Source: Solanum dulcamara (lineage: Eukaryota > Streptophyta > Magnoliopsida > Solanales > Solanaceae). From it: a DNA stretch of 64,000 bases. The stretch's first letter is position 1. Every line of letters starts with the position of its first letter. A model generated the notes under the pieces. It saw only the letters and a list, made by a program, of their open reading frames with translations, did no database searches and was not told the origin of the DNA. The stretch spans positions 22,233,740 to 22,297,739 of the forward strand of contig NC_077245.1 of the NCBI RefSeq assembly GCF_947179165.1, in the 5' to 3' direction. The translations under genes and the position numbers were made by a program. Shown one piece after another: positions 33,604 through 44,500 of this stretch.

Positions 33604-34460
33604 CTCACCAGTTGCCAAAATGGTAATTGTGAGATCCGTACCTTAGCTACTACCAGAGGTTGGAGTGTGCAGGATGTATATAATGCACTTTTGCAAGGAG
33701 ATTTGTATGAGGAGGTGTATATGGAGTTGCCTCAGGGCTTTAGAAGAGAAGGGGACAAAATGTATGCAGATTAATGAAGTCCTTGTATGGGTTGAAACAA
33801 GCATCAAGGCAATGGAACATCAAGCTTAATGAAGCTTTAACAAATGCAGGATACAAGCAGAGTCTGCATGACTATTCCCTATTCGCTAAGCAGCAAGGAC
33901 AGAAGTTTGTAGCAATTTTGATCTATGTGGATGATCTGATGATTACTGGAAATAGTGAAGAGTTCATACAAAAGAGGTATTGAAACTGAAGTTCAAAGTG
34001 AAGGACATTGGTGAATTGAAATACTTCTTGGGGACAGAAGTGTTAAGGTCAAGTAAAAGGATCCTATTGAACCAAAGGAAGTATGCACTTAAATTAGCTT
34101 CAGATTTAGAATTCGGAGGATCTAAGCCAGTGTCTACTCCTATAGATCTGAATCAAAAGTTCACTTCAGTTGAGTATGATAAACATGCTGGGATAAGAGG
34201 TGATGCAGTATTAGAAGACATCACTGAATATCAAAGATTGATAGGGAGATCAATTTACCTGGCAGTTACAAGGCCAGATATAGTGTTTGTTGTGCAAACA
34301 CTCAGTCAGTTTATGCAAGCACCTAAGATGTCTCATTGGGAAGCAAAATTGAGAGTTGCGAGATAGATCAAACAAAGTCCAAGAATGGGGATTTTGCTAA
34401 GCAACAAAGGTGAAGATAACCTGGCATGTTTCTGAAATGCAGATTGTACATCAATGTCCA
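33604..34460 (+). pseudogene. Copia-3 reverse transcriptase core
   Basis: After the hAT insert RT resumes with VAKMVIVRS. The first Asp region around 33660-33730 is frameshifted. 33774-33983 gives MKSLYGLKQASRQWNIKLNE and the catalytic AILIYVDDLMITGNS. 33980-34366 gives KFKVKDIGELKYFLGTEVLR, ITEYQRLIGRSIYLAVTRPD and VVQTLSQFMQAPK. It runs to the LTR insertion at 34461. Confidence 0.9.
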
Positions 34461-36109
34461 TGTAACACCCCGTATTCTTTTAAGTTCGATAAATTCTGAG
34501 AACCTTGAGAAAAACTGAGAAGAAACCACTGTCAGTAGGTCCATGACCCACTCTACGACCCGTAGAGTCTTCTACGAGCCGTAGGAAGGGCTCGTGGAAC
34601 CCCTCTATACTTAGCCAAATTCGAGTTACTGAGGACCCTTTCTATGACCCCACCTTACGACCAGTCAACTTCCCTAATACCTGTAGAGTTCGATCGTAGA
34701 TTCAGTGACACATTCCAGTAGCTACTGGAATGTGCACTTAGATCCTATGATAGGGTCTACGACCCGTAAGAGTTTGCATGATCCGTAGAAAGGGGTCAGT
34801 ATACCCCAAGCCCAATCCCCAATCAATTCCTACGAGAGGCCTTGAACAACCCGTCTTAGGGTCTACGGCCCGTAGAAAGTTGGTCGTAGACCCATTGAGC
34901 AAATTTCCAGAAAGTCCGAATTATGGACCATAACTTCTACGATCAGTCTTCTACGGACGGTAGAAGAGCCCGTAGCGGCCAGAGACAGTTTTTAAGTGGG
35001 GGTATTCCGGTCTTTTCCCACCTTTCTCAAACTTAAACCAAGCTGTTTTGGGACTAAAATTAGTCCCTCTTTAGTACCCAACGAGGTTTTTCTCTCATTA
35101 ACACTTGGAATCTTTTGAGAGCAAGAATTGGAGAGAAGGAGAAAAGCTAGTGTTCAAGAGTTTCAAACAAGATCTTCCTATTTCACTTAGATAATCGTCG
35201 TTCCAGGTATATAAGGTTAATCACAATGTTGGACTGAGTTAGTCCTCGTGCCCCACCTCTTTATTCAGTCAAAATTGAGTTTGAGTTTGAGTTTCAAGCC
35301 CTTCAATTGAGTTCTTGAGTTATCTATGAGATTCCTTATTGAGTTCTCTGTATATATAAATATATTATGATGGTTCCCATAATTTGAGTTCTTAAATTGT
35401 CGTTCATGTCTACATTCACATGAACCTAGTTGAAAAAGTTGCATTAATTAATTTTATGCATTGCTTTGAGTTTAAAGAATGACATATTTTATCTTTTAAT
35501 TGAGCATGAGTTTGAGCTTTGAGAAGTCTTTATTCACCATTTTGAGCAAGATTATTATTGAGTCTAAATGAGTTGAGTAATAATGCATTTAAATATCTAT
35601 TTGAGATTGAGTTGAGAAATCAAGTTATGCTTTTAAATGCATTCATTGAGTTGAAAATATAACTACTTTAAAGAGAAGAGATGAGTTGAGAAGAGTTGAG
35701 CTAATAGAGTAAAGTCCAATGAGACTAAATGAGCTAATTGAGTACATACACTCACTTGAGATATGAGCATAATAAATATATTTTGGGAGTAGTATTGAGC
35801 ACCGATTTGGGTAAAAGTATAGAAAAACTTGAACCCCATAAACTATGTAGCCAGCGTAGGATAGGATCATGTCGTTCATTCAGGCGACTCCTCATAGCCT
35901 CATTGAGGGCTTTTATATGGATCCATGAGATAAGTTGCATCCCTCACCCTGGCAAGGTATTGGACGATTGCGACAACGACAACAGTTCGTTGTATCATCA
36001 CATAACTCCTAAGTGATGGTTATCGGTTAGAGAAACTCCCCAAGAGTAAAAGTATTATTATTTTCATACTGAGTTGCATTTATTGTTCATATCTTTTAAA
36101 GCACTGTCT

Positions 36110-36151
<42 letters not shown>

Positions 36152-36726
36152 CATGTTTCATTGTGTTGAGCTATTTCATTGAATTGAGTTCAGTTGAGTA
36201 TCTTTGAGTAAGTTTCCTTTCAACTATTTTACATGTCGTACATTCCATGTACTGACGTCATTTGGCACTGCATCGTTTTATGATACAGATACAGGTGATA
36301 GAGATCCTCAACAGGCTCATCGTTGAATTAGATTTCCATCTAACTTTTGGTGAGACCTCTTTGCATTCAGAGGAGCTCTTAAGTCTTTACTTCAGTCTTT
36401 ACTTATTAGTATTTTGGGGTAGCCTTGGGCCTGTCCCAGTACCTATTTCAGAGTCAGTTTTAAAGGCTTCATAGACTAGTTAGACAGAGTTTGAGCCCAT
36501 CTGTCAGAGTTATGTTTTAAACTATCCATTTATTATATACAAACTTGAGCATTTTGAGATTATTATCATGAGTTAGAATTACTTACATTCTTATATATGC
36601 CCATCTGAGTTAGTACTTGAGCTATAGTCTTCCTCTTAGTGAGTAGCCAGGCCAAGGGTTCGCTTGGGAACCAGCAATGGTTTCAGAGTGCCGGCCACGC
36701 CTAGGGTGTAGACTCGGGGCATGACA
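34461..36726 (+). repeat. Solo LTR (2266 bp), probably Ty3/gypsy, inserted in copia-3
   Basis: It begins TGTAACACCCCGTATTC and ends GGGGCATGACA, with GTCCA (34456-34460) and ATCCA (36727-36731) as a 5-bp target duplication with one transition. Copia-3 sequence continues on both sides. TACGACCCGTAG-type short palindromes cluster at 34551-34990. A (TA)n run lies at about 36113-36150. It shares layout and ends with the LTRs at 56874 and 52467. Gypsy assignment rests on LTR length and TGTAACACCC-type ends. Confidence 0.85.
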
Positions 36727-37170
36727 ATCCAAACACTAGAAGACCAGTGACTGACTATATAGAAGTTTGGTGAATCATTGATCTCATGGAAGTCAAAGAA
36801 GCACACAGTATCAAGAATTTCTGCTGAAGCAGAATACAAAAGTTTGGCAACAGCCACATTAGAAGTTGTTTGGTTGTTGGGACTGTTTAAAGAGTTGGGG
36901 GTGAACATCATAACTCCAGTAAATGTGTACTGAGATAGTAAGGCTACTTTGCAAATAATAGCAAATTCCATTTTCCATGAAAGGACCAAACATATAGAAA
37001 TTGACTGTCACTTTGTGAGAGATAAGATCAGGGAAGGCAGAAGTCACACAAAGCATATTGGAACCAAGGATCAACAGGTTGATTTGTTAAATAAAGGACT
37101 TGGATATGCTCAACACAATTTCCTTTTGAGCAAGCTTGGACTTTTAAACATTCTACACCCTAGAGCTTGA
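36727..37170 (+). pseudogene. Copia-3 RNase H
   Basis: After the solo LTR the copia sequence continues with [20 protein letters not shown], then [13 protein letters not shown]. 36949-37170 gives [20 protein letters not shown] and [20 protein letters not shown], with a C-terminal NILHPRA. A stop replaces a codon near 36931. Confidence 0.88.
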
Positions 37171-37177
37171 AGGGGAG

Positions 37178-37486
37178 TGTGAGAGTTTACAAGCTGAGGA
37201 ATTGCAACAAGTTAGTTACAACTATGGTTAGCTAGCAGTTGAAGTTAGGTGGACTTAACTGATAGAGTGAGTTAGTATGTATAGCTGTCAAGATAGAAAA
37301 TCCAACTGTGTACTAGAATATATCCTGGTGTGATTCATCTCGGTTGTAATTGAATCAAAATGCTTGAAGAGGTATTTTCCTGCTCCCTCTCTCCCTTTCT
37401 CTCTAAATTTCTGTTTAGCTCCTTTTCACTGCATCCATGAACGTATTCAGGGAGAATTGAATGTGTGATTGGTGAAATTCATAACA
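37178..37486 (+). repeat. Copia-3 3' LTR (probable)
   Basis: A polypurine tract, GAAGGGGAG, lies directly before TGTGAGAGTTTACAAG. A TG...CA segment of 309 bp ends ATTCATAACA. There is no partner LTR, so the right end is inferred. Confidence 0.6.
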
Positions 37487-38524
37487 AGTAACCATCAAAA
37501 TTCTCAGTTCCTAATTGAAAATGCTTGTCTGGCGGTGCTAATTGGAGAAAACTAAAATGCACGCTATACTTGCACCAACCAATGAATGCAAGACATATAT
37601 CCATTTAAATAGACATTTGTCACTTAAAGTATGTACTTAGATGTTTCAGAAGTTAGAAACCGTTTTCACGAGGAACATATTCAAAGTCCCTCCAGCTCTG
37701 AATTCTCCTGGGACCTTTTTCGTGTTCCTTCTAATGCCCTTTTAATGATCTTTATGCATGATGTTATTACACCAATTTGTATATCACGCAATGAGTTGAT
37801 GAATTCACTAATCAAATTTGTGCTAAGTTCAATCTTGACTCATTATTATCAATTCTATTCAATAAGCTCAATGACTCAAAAATAAGCAAATCGTTTAGCA
37901 GAGAGAACTGAGTTGCAGTAACATTTAAAAGTAGTTTTTCAATGTTGAGTAGATACCCGAAAGTACTTTTTCAGCTCAAACTTTTTGGTCCAAAATAATC
38001 AATCACTAAAATGTTTTCCTTTCAACTTGGTACAAAAGATAAAAATAAAACATAAAAAACTAGAACAAAAAGAAGACAAGAATAACAGAAAGAAAAGCAC
38101 GACATTTGTAACTACAGTCTTTTAAAGGGTATACCATTTTTTAAGTATCGTCAATTTAAATTTTAGTGCTTTATATAAGACTGAAATTTTTATATCTTGC
38201 CACCAAATAACACTGGCACATATTTGTTGTTTCTCTTTATTGCACCTTTGGCAAAAGCACTGCCACACAAAAAACTACGTTAATCAGCTAGCATGAGATA
38301 ATCAAATCTGAAACTCACCAACTGTGTCAGAAATCAATAGAGAATGTTGGAAGAGATCTCTTACATCTGATCATGAAAAGAAGTTTTGATTTGAACTTGG
38401 AATTATCGATGCTTCCCGATCTTTTACACCAGTTGCCCATCTGTCCATGTCCTCTTTCACTTCCCAGATTTTGCTTTCTGTTTCCCAGTCCCATACTCTC
38501 TTGATGGTCGAGAATGAACCTCCG
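37487..38524. other. Spacer including the GT51 gene's 3' flank
   Basis: No conserved coding sequence. The 3' UTR of the GT51 gene lies in the right part (below 38525). Confidence 0.5.
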
Positions 38525-41500
38525 TCACACTTTGTGCCCATACTTGAATGCTAAGTGAAAAATTCAACAGAAACAACAAAAAGTAAATTAGAAGCTAGTT
38601 CATTCAACCAGCAGCGTAAAAAATTATTTTTGGAGTTGTCGATGCTAGATAAGTATTAGTAATTCCTAGGCCAATTACCATGTTTCATAAGTTTTAGATG
38701 TTAAATGCTTTTCTTAGGGTGTCTGAAAAAGTAAAAATGATCATGATAATAATCTCACGTAATGGATGTAACATGGAAAATGATCTTCAACTGAGGAATG
38801 ATGGGAAAAGGAGCTGACAAACTATGATCTTGTTGTACGGATTTGACAAAGATGATTCGTCTCATTGAGTTTTGTAGAGGGAAAATGCACCGGCTCAAAA
38901 TTTAAGATAAGTATTGAAACGAAACTGGAAAAAAAGAAAAAAAATTATAGGTTGAAAAATAAGAATCTGTATTCACCTCTTGAGAGAAAGACGATATAAC
39001 CAAGAATCCATCTGGGTGATCTGGGCTTCCAGAATTAAATCTGAGATGCTGTTTTACAGCAACGCTTGCCATCTCTACATCAAGAAATCCAAATTCCACC
39101 ATCCTTTTCAGAACTCTAGCTTGGAAGGTCTTTCCTCTGAGGATATCACATCAAGGTTTATGTTTCCAGACAAGCAATAGAATGCAGTAGTACCCCAAAA
39201 GAATACCAGAAGCACTCAGGACCAGAAGAAGCTACGTCCGGAAAAAGTAAGTTACAAGTTTCTATGAGCTACAACCTGCTAGTGTCCCTGAATGGTGACC
39301 GGAGCTCTGGCGCTGGTATCATTGCTGCAAGCATAGCACATTCTCCCAAGCTAAGAAGGGATATGTGTTTTCCGAAATACAAGTTTGATGCTGATTGAAT
39401 ACCACAAATACCATGTCCCCAATATATCTGTTTTGCCTTAGGCTCTGTTAGAATTCATGCATAACAAGAGGAAAACCAAATAGATTACAGGGACATATCA
39501 TGGAGGGACTAACATGAAATATATATCCATCTGATAATATAGTTGAAATATCATTAGGTCGATGCTTTTTATCCAAGAAAGGTCAATTTGTATTTCTCAG
39601 TTTTATCTCCATTCCCAGTTCCACAACCGGACCATAAACAAATTGATCTAATGAAAAAATAAATTAATATGAAGAAAGAAACAAAGGCAAAATGCTTTTA
39701 TTTTCCAGTCGCTGAAGTAATTTGTGAATGAAGTTATGATAGCAATAAATAAGGATGTACTTGACCTTAGACAAATAAGCACTCAAGATTTCCATTTTTG
39801 AGATTGTTCCCTCTAGTGCTAAAGCCAGAATCATCTCAACAATTTTCCTCAAGAATGTGCGTTCATTCTTCAAGAATGAAATTTTGACAAGCTGCCAAGG
39901 ATAAGTAGATTCAACTGAATAAACAGAAATACACGACTTCAAAAAGAGTCAAGCAACACACGCAAAAAGCCAAACCTTTGCCCCTCCCATTATTAGAACC
40001 AAATGGCAGGTAAATAGAGAGAATAAAGAACATTTTACCGTGGTAGACAATATAATTTTTTAAGCAGAGACGCAAAAAATTAAGATTGACACAAGTATCA
40101 GGGATGATGACGTGAGAAACAAACAAAGAATCACTTTACGCCATAATGAAACTTTTAATTAGTTCTCCAAGATGCCTCATCAGACAAGTGCATAATATTA
40201 CTTTTAGCCAGTATCTAAGACCAAAGAAGAAACAATAATTCGGAAGAAAGAAAGAGTAGAAATGGGAATTCCTATATCTCATTTTCAGATAACGGAGACA
40301 TTTCGAAGAAATTGAAAACAAGAAGTAGAAAAAAGAAAAGGAAGAACCAAAAAGAATAGGAATTCCAGTGGTACGGAGGTATTTGCCACATAAATGAAAC
40401 TTTAGTAATGGTACAAACATGATATCAACAAACTGAACCTAAAATCTGAATTCCTGACTGATGAAGTTGTAAAAAAGAAAAGCAGGCAGCCAGTTGAACT
40501 TTAAAAGGCATTATAATTGGCTAGATCTTTAGGTTGGAATTTCAGAAAGATGTTGTCACATATTACTTCGTGGGCATAAGATATCATGTTAAATTAGGGA
40601 TGCTGTAAAAATCACATTTGATTCCTTTGGCTGGTATAGTTGAATTTCCTGCAAGCGCACCAGATGAGATTCAGATGGGGCCAGTTGGAAGGAAAGTACC
40701 CTTTGTGTTCAATAAAAAAGAAAAAGGGAAATGATCTTTGTGCAACAAATCTAGAGTAAGCTCTTAGCAGCAGTAGTCTCCACTTAGTCCTCATTTAACG
40801 AAGAGGTTGGGTTATTGAATTCCTATCTGGATTGTTGTAATTGTGAAGCATTTTCCACATATAAATGAAGAATAATAAATACTTCAGCATAAAGCAAAAT
40901 ATTTTTCCTAATTACTGGGGTTGGAGGGTGGGCGGAGGGAAAAGGGATGGTCATAGTGGAGGTGTCAGGATGAAACATACATTTCTACATTGAACAAGGA
41001 AGTCATAAGAAAGTGCTATCTATTTTCAATGAAAGAAATCAGAATATCATGAAGATGAAGCTCATCTCTTAGGACCACCAATCTCTCACTAAAACTAAAA
41101 AAAACTACTGTTGAAGAACCTCAAAGCTGATATAGAATTCTAGGTCTCATTTGAATGGCTGTCAAGTTTTAGATGTTCCACACCCAAATCTCCTGTTGCT
41201 TCTTTTTTACCAAACATAATCTGCAAGTCAAACAAACCTCAACACAAAACCAAGTTATTCTTATTTTTGAGTACTTACTATAGCCCAGACATAGCATCCT
41301 CCATGCCATTCTATAAAATTCTCCCACTAAAACATCTTGGTTTTTAGTAGATGCAGTATTAGTTATTTTCTAGTTTGTTTCGTTTGCTTTTGTCCTATTT
41401 GGTGGAAGGAGCAATACTTAAACCTGATCAAATATAGAGAATAAAGGCTGTCTTGCACCATTTACCGGACACAGACATCAAACACATTTGTTGTATCTAT

Positions 41501-44500
41501 ACAAGATTGAACCAAGAGTTATGAATGGAGTGCATTCCCTTTTTAAAAATTCAACTTTCATGTTTCTTCATGAGTAACCGAATGTACATTTGGACTACAA
41601 TTTACAAATTATCTGCACTCCACTTCTATAGAATCAAGTAGCACCAACTAGACTTTATCTTGGACCAGAGATCTGTTGAGACGAAATGTAAGAGAAGTAA
41701 GCATTAGAGACGCTCCGAGAGGATGTATGAGAAGTATTTGCTTGCGGATATAACATGACATCAATCTGGCCTCCAGCTTCTTCCATGTTTGATGCCTCTG
41801 AAAAACGTCGCCCGTAGAAGCGTAAAAAGTTTAGAGATTCCATTCTTGGCGCAGTCGGTGGTATCTCACCCTCCAACATGCTAACAACACTAACCATAGT
41901 TGGCCTAAGAGATGGATCCTCATGAACACAGCACAATGCTACCCGCACAAACTTCTCAATATCTCCACCACTGACCCGCCCTTCAAGTTTTGGGTCAGCA
42001 AGTTCAAGGTACCTTCCTTGCTCATGCATCTCTAACGCAAATAAAGGGAAATAAACAAGTCCCTGTGCAGATGAAGATGATGAGTGATCTCCAGTGGCAC
42101 TATCATCAAGGCTGTGACTTTGTGTTCTTAAAGAGCAGTTTTTCCTTCCACTTACAATTTCAAGGAGTACCATTCCAAAGCTATACACATCAGTTTTGTC
42201 TGAGATTGCAGAACTTGTGAGCCATTCAGGAGCAAGATAACCACGAGTCCCCCTCATTGTTGTGAATAGACTGGATTGTTCACGATTCAGCAGCTTGGAG
42301 AGGCCAAAATCAGATATTTTTGCCTGAAAATTATCGTGCAAGAGAATGTTCTCTGGCTTCACATCACAGTGGACAATCTTTTGTTCACAGCCACTGTGCA
42401 AGTATGCAAGTCCGCGGGCAGAACCAAGAGCTATCTCAACCCGTTCTTGCCATTCCAAGACAGGTACATTACCAAAAAGAGTGCGATCAAGCGATCCACG
42501 GTTCATATATTCATACACCAATAGGCGTTGTCTCTCTTGAGCACAGAAACCTTTCAACTTGACCAAGTTTATGTGGTGAATATTGCCAATGATTGCAATC
42601 TCAGTACAAAAGTCTCTCTGCCCTTGAATGCCTAAATTTATTATCTTCTTTACTGCAACCAGAGTGTTGTCTGGGAGCACACCCTTATATACAGCACCAA
42701 AGCCTCCTGTGCCGATCTGAGTCTTGAAATTATCAGTTGCAGCCTTAAGCTGTTTGTACTCAAACCGTACAGGTAATCCTGGGATGGAAAAGACATCCAG
42801 GTCTTCAGAAGGAGGAAAACTGGGTTGGCTTTTTTTCGATTCTATCTTTCCTATTCTTTGGGATCTAAATCTTCTCCACAAAATGAAACCCAGCGCCATG
42901 AGTAGGAAGATTCCTGTGAAAGGTAAGATCACTACTGCAACTAAAGGAAAGTCTGCAGTTTCCTGATCAAAATTATCATTGTCCCCTAAGGTTGTTGAAA
43001 CTCCTACCAGGATCTTAACAAATCCCAACAGATCATCATTACTACTTGCCCTTAACATAATTGACCCTATTTCATCTTCAAGTTTGTAACAAGAACCAGA
43101 TAAGTTTGCATAAAAAATCCCCAAGCATGAACAGTCTACTGAGCAGAGATTTTGACATACGGACAAATTTACCCCATCCCTGAAGGGCTTGGTGAAATCA
43201 GTGGTGAAGTAGTCCATACCAAAGCCAAGTCTTATGTACGACATGGAGGAAGAATTCAACAGATTGCTGTAGTTGGTGGAATTACAAACTGGCAAAGAAT
43301 AGGAACTGTCACTAGGCACGCAGCTGCTTGAATTATGTGATCCAAGATTGAAGTTAGCAGGACAGGAACATTTAGGATTATCTGATAACACATCAGAGGT
43401 GCATACACCAAGCCCTCCGCAAACATAAGGTACTCTACACCCATCCACTGGCCCAATAAAATCTCGTTTGATGTTAGAGCCAACAAAACTAATAACGATC
43501 AACTGACCTGAACCATCCAATTTGGCAATTCGAAAATTGGATTGTAACAAGCTCACCATTATCACAACTACAGAACCATTTTGACCAAAAAGATACAGAC
43601 CTGTTTGATTGACAGACATGTATTCCACTGCATAATTTGAATTAGTATAAGCATTGGTTTCCATGGACAATTTCCAGTATGTCAGGCCTTGCCACTGTAA
43701 CATAGCATCGGAAGCAGTCAAAGAAAGCCTGTAATGACCCTTTGACAAGTCATTACCTGCTATTGCACTTGAAAGCATCATGCCAACACGCAACTTCTGT
43801 CCAATCACAATTGTATCTGTCGGATAACTAAAGCTTTGCCAAAGCGTCCCATTAAACTGATCAAGGAGAAGGAGATTTCCAGCCTCAGTTAGCTGCATCG
43901 CGTATACTGCTAACTTTAATGGTGGAGTTGACCACTTAAAACTGCCATCTTTTTCAGTAATACTAATACCATTCTCGGTCAACCTCATAATTCCTGAAGT
44001 TGAAACAGGTGCATCACAATTTGCAGACCAGATAATGGTATTGGATTCAGCATGGATAACACACAAATAGAAATTAACTTGTTCAGGACCGGGATTGAAG
44101 ATAGCAGCTTTGAATGTTCCATTGCGAGAAACCAAGAAACTTCCGGTGCTATCGACAAATTGGAAATTGGAAGCGGTAAAGTTGGGATAGACAAATTCTG
44201 TCAACGTAAAACCAAAGACAGGAATACTGGACAAAGATAAAATGAGGGAGAACAAGATGAACTCCATATAGAGTAATGATGAAAGAAAGAACAAAAACAG
44301 CTTGGCTGGAAATTGTATAGATGAGGCTGGAATTGGTCTACAATTACTTTCTGCATTTTCTTTTTCATACTTCCCCTTAATGCTTATAGTTGACTACATG
44401 AATTAACTCTGTTTACACCAACTTGATATTGATTGGCGACCAAGCAGAACTATACCGTCACATTAGGTGCTAGCAACAACTGAGGACGTAAAATATGACA

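Larger units (their letters stand above)
31660..37486 (+). mobile_element. Copia-3: 5'-truncated Ty1/copia element with several nested insertions
   Basis: The plus strand carries the integrase-RT linker, RT, RNase H, a polypurine tract and a probable 3' LTR. LTR, gag, protease and integrase core are missing on the left. Three inserts break the coding part: 32312-32630 (SINE-like), 32733-33603 (hAT-type, itself holding a SINE) and 34461-36726 (solo LTR). Copia protein sequence resumes on the far side of each. The host coding sequence also has its own frameshifts, so it was probably dead early. Confidence 0.9.

Noticed and set aside
38380..38541. Minus frame starting MGTKCDGGSFSTIKRVWDWE as a longer GT51 terminal exon
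   Set aside because: The phase of exon 4 (ending GAG in phase 0) reads Tyr-Gly-His-Lys-Val and then TGA here; the longer frame would need a shift.
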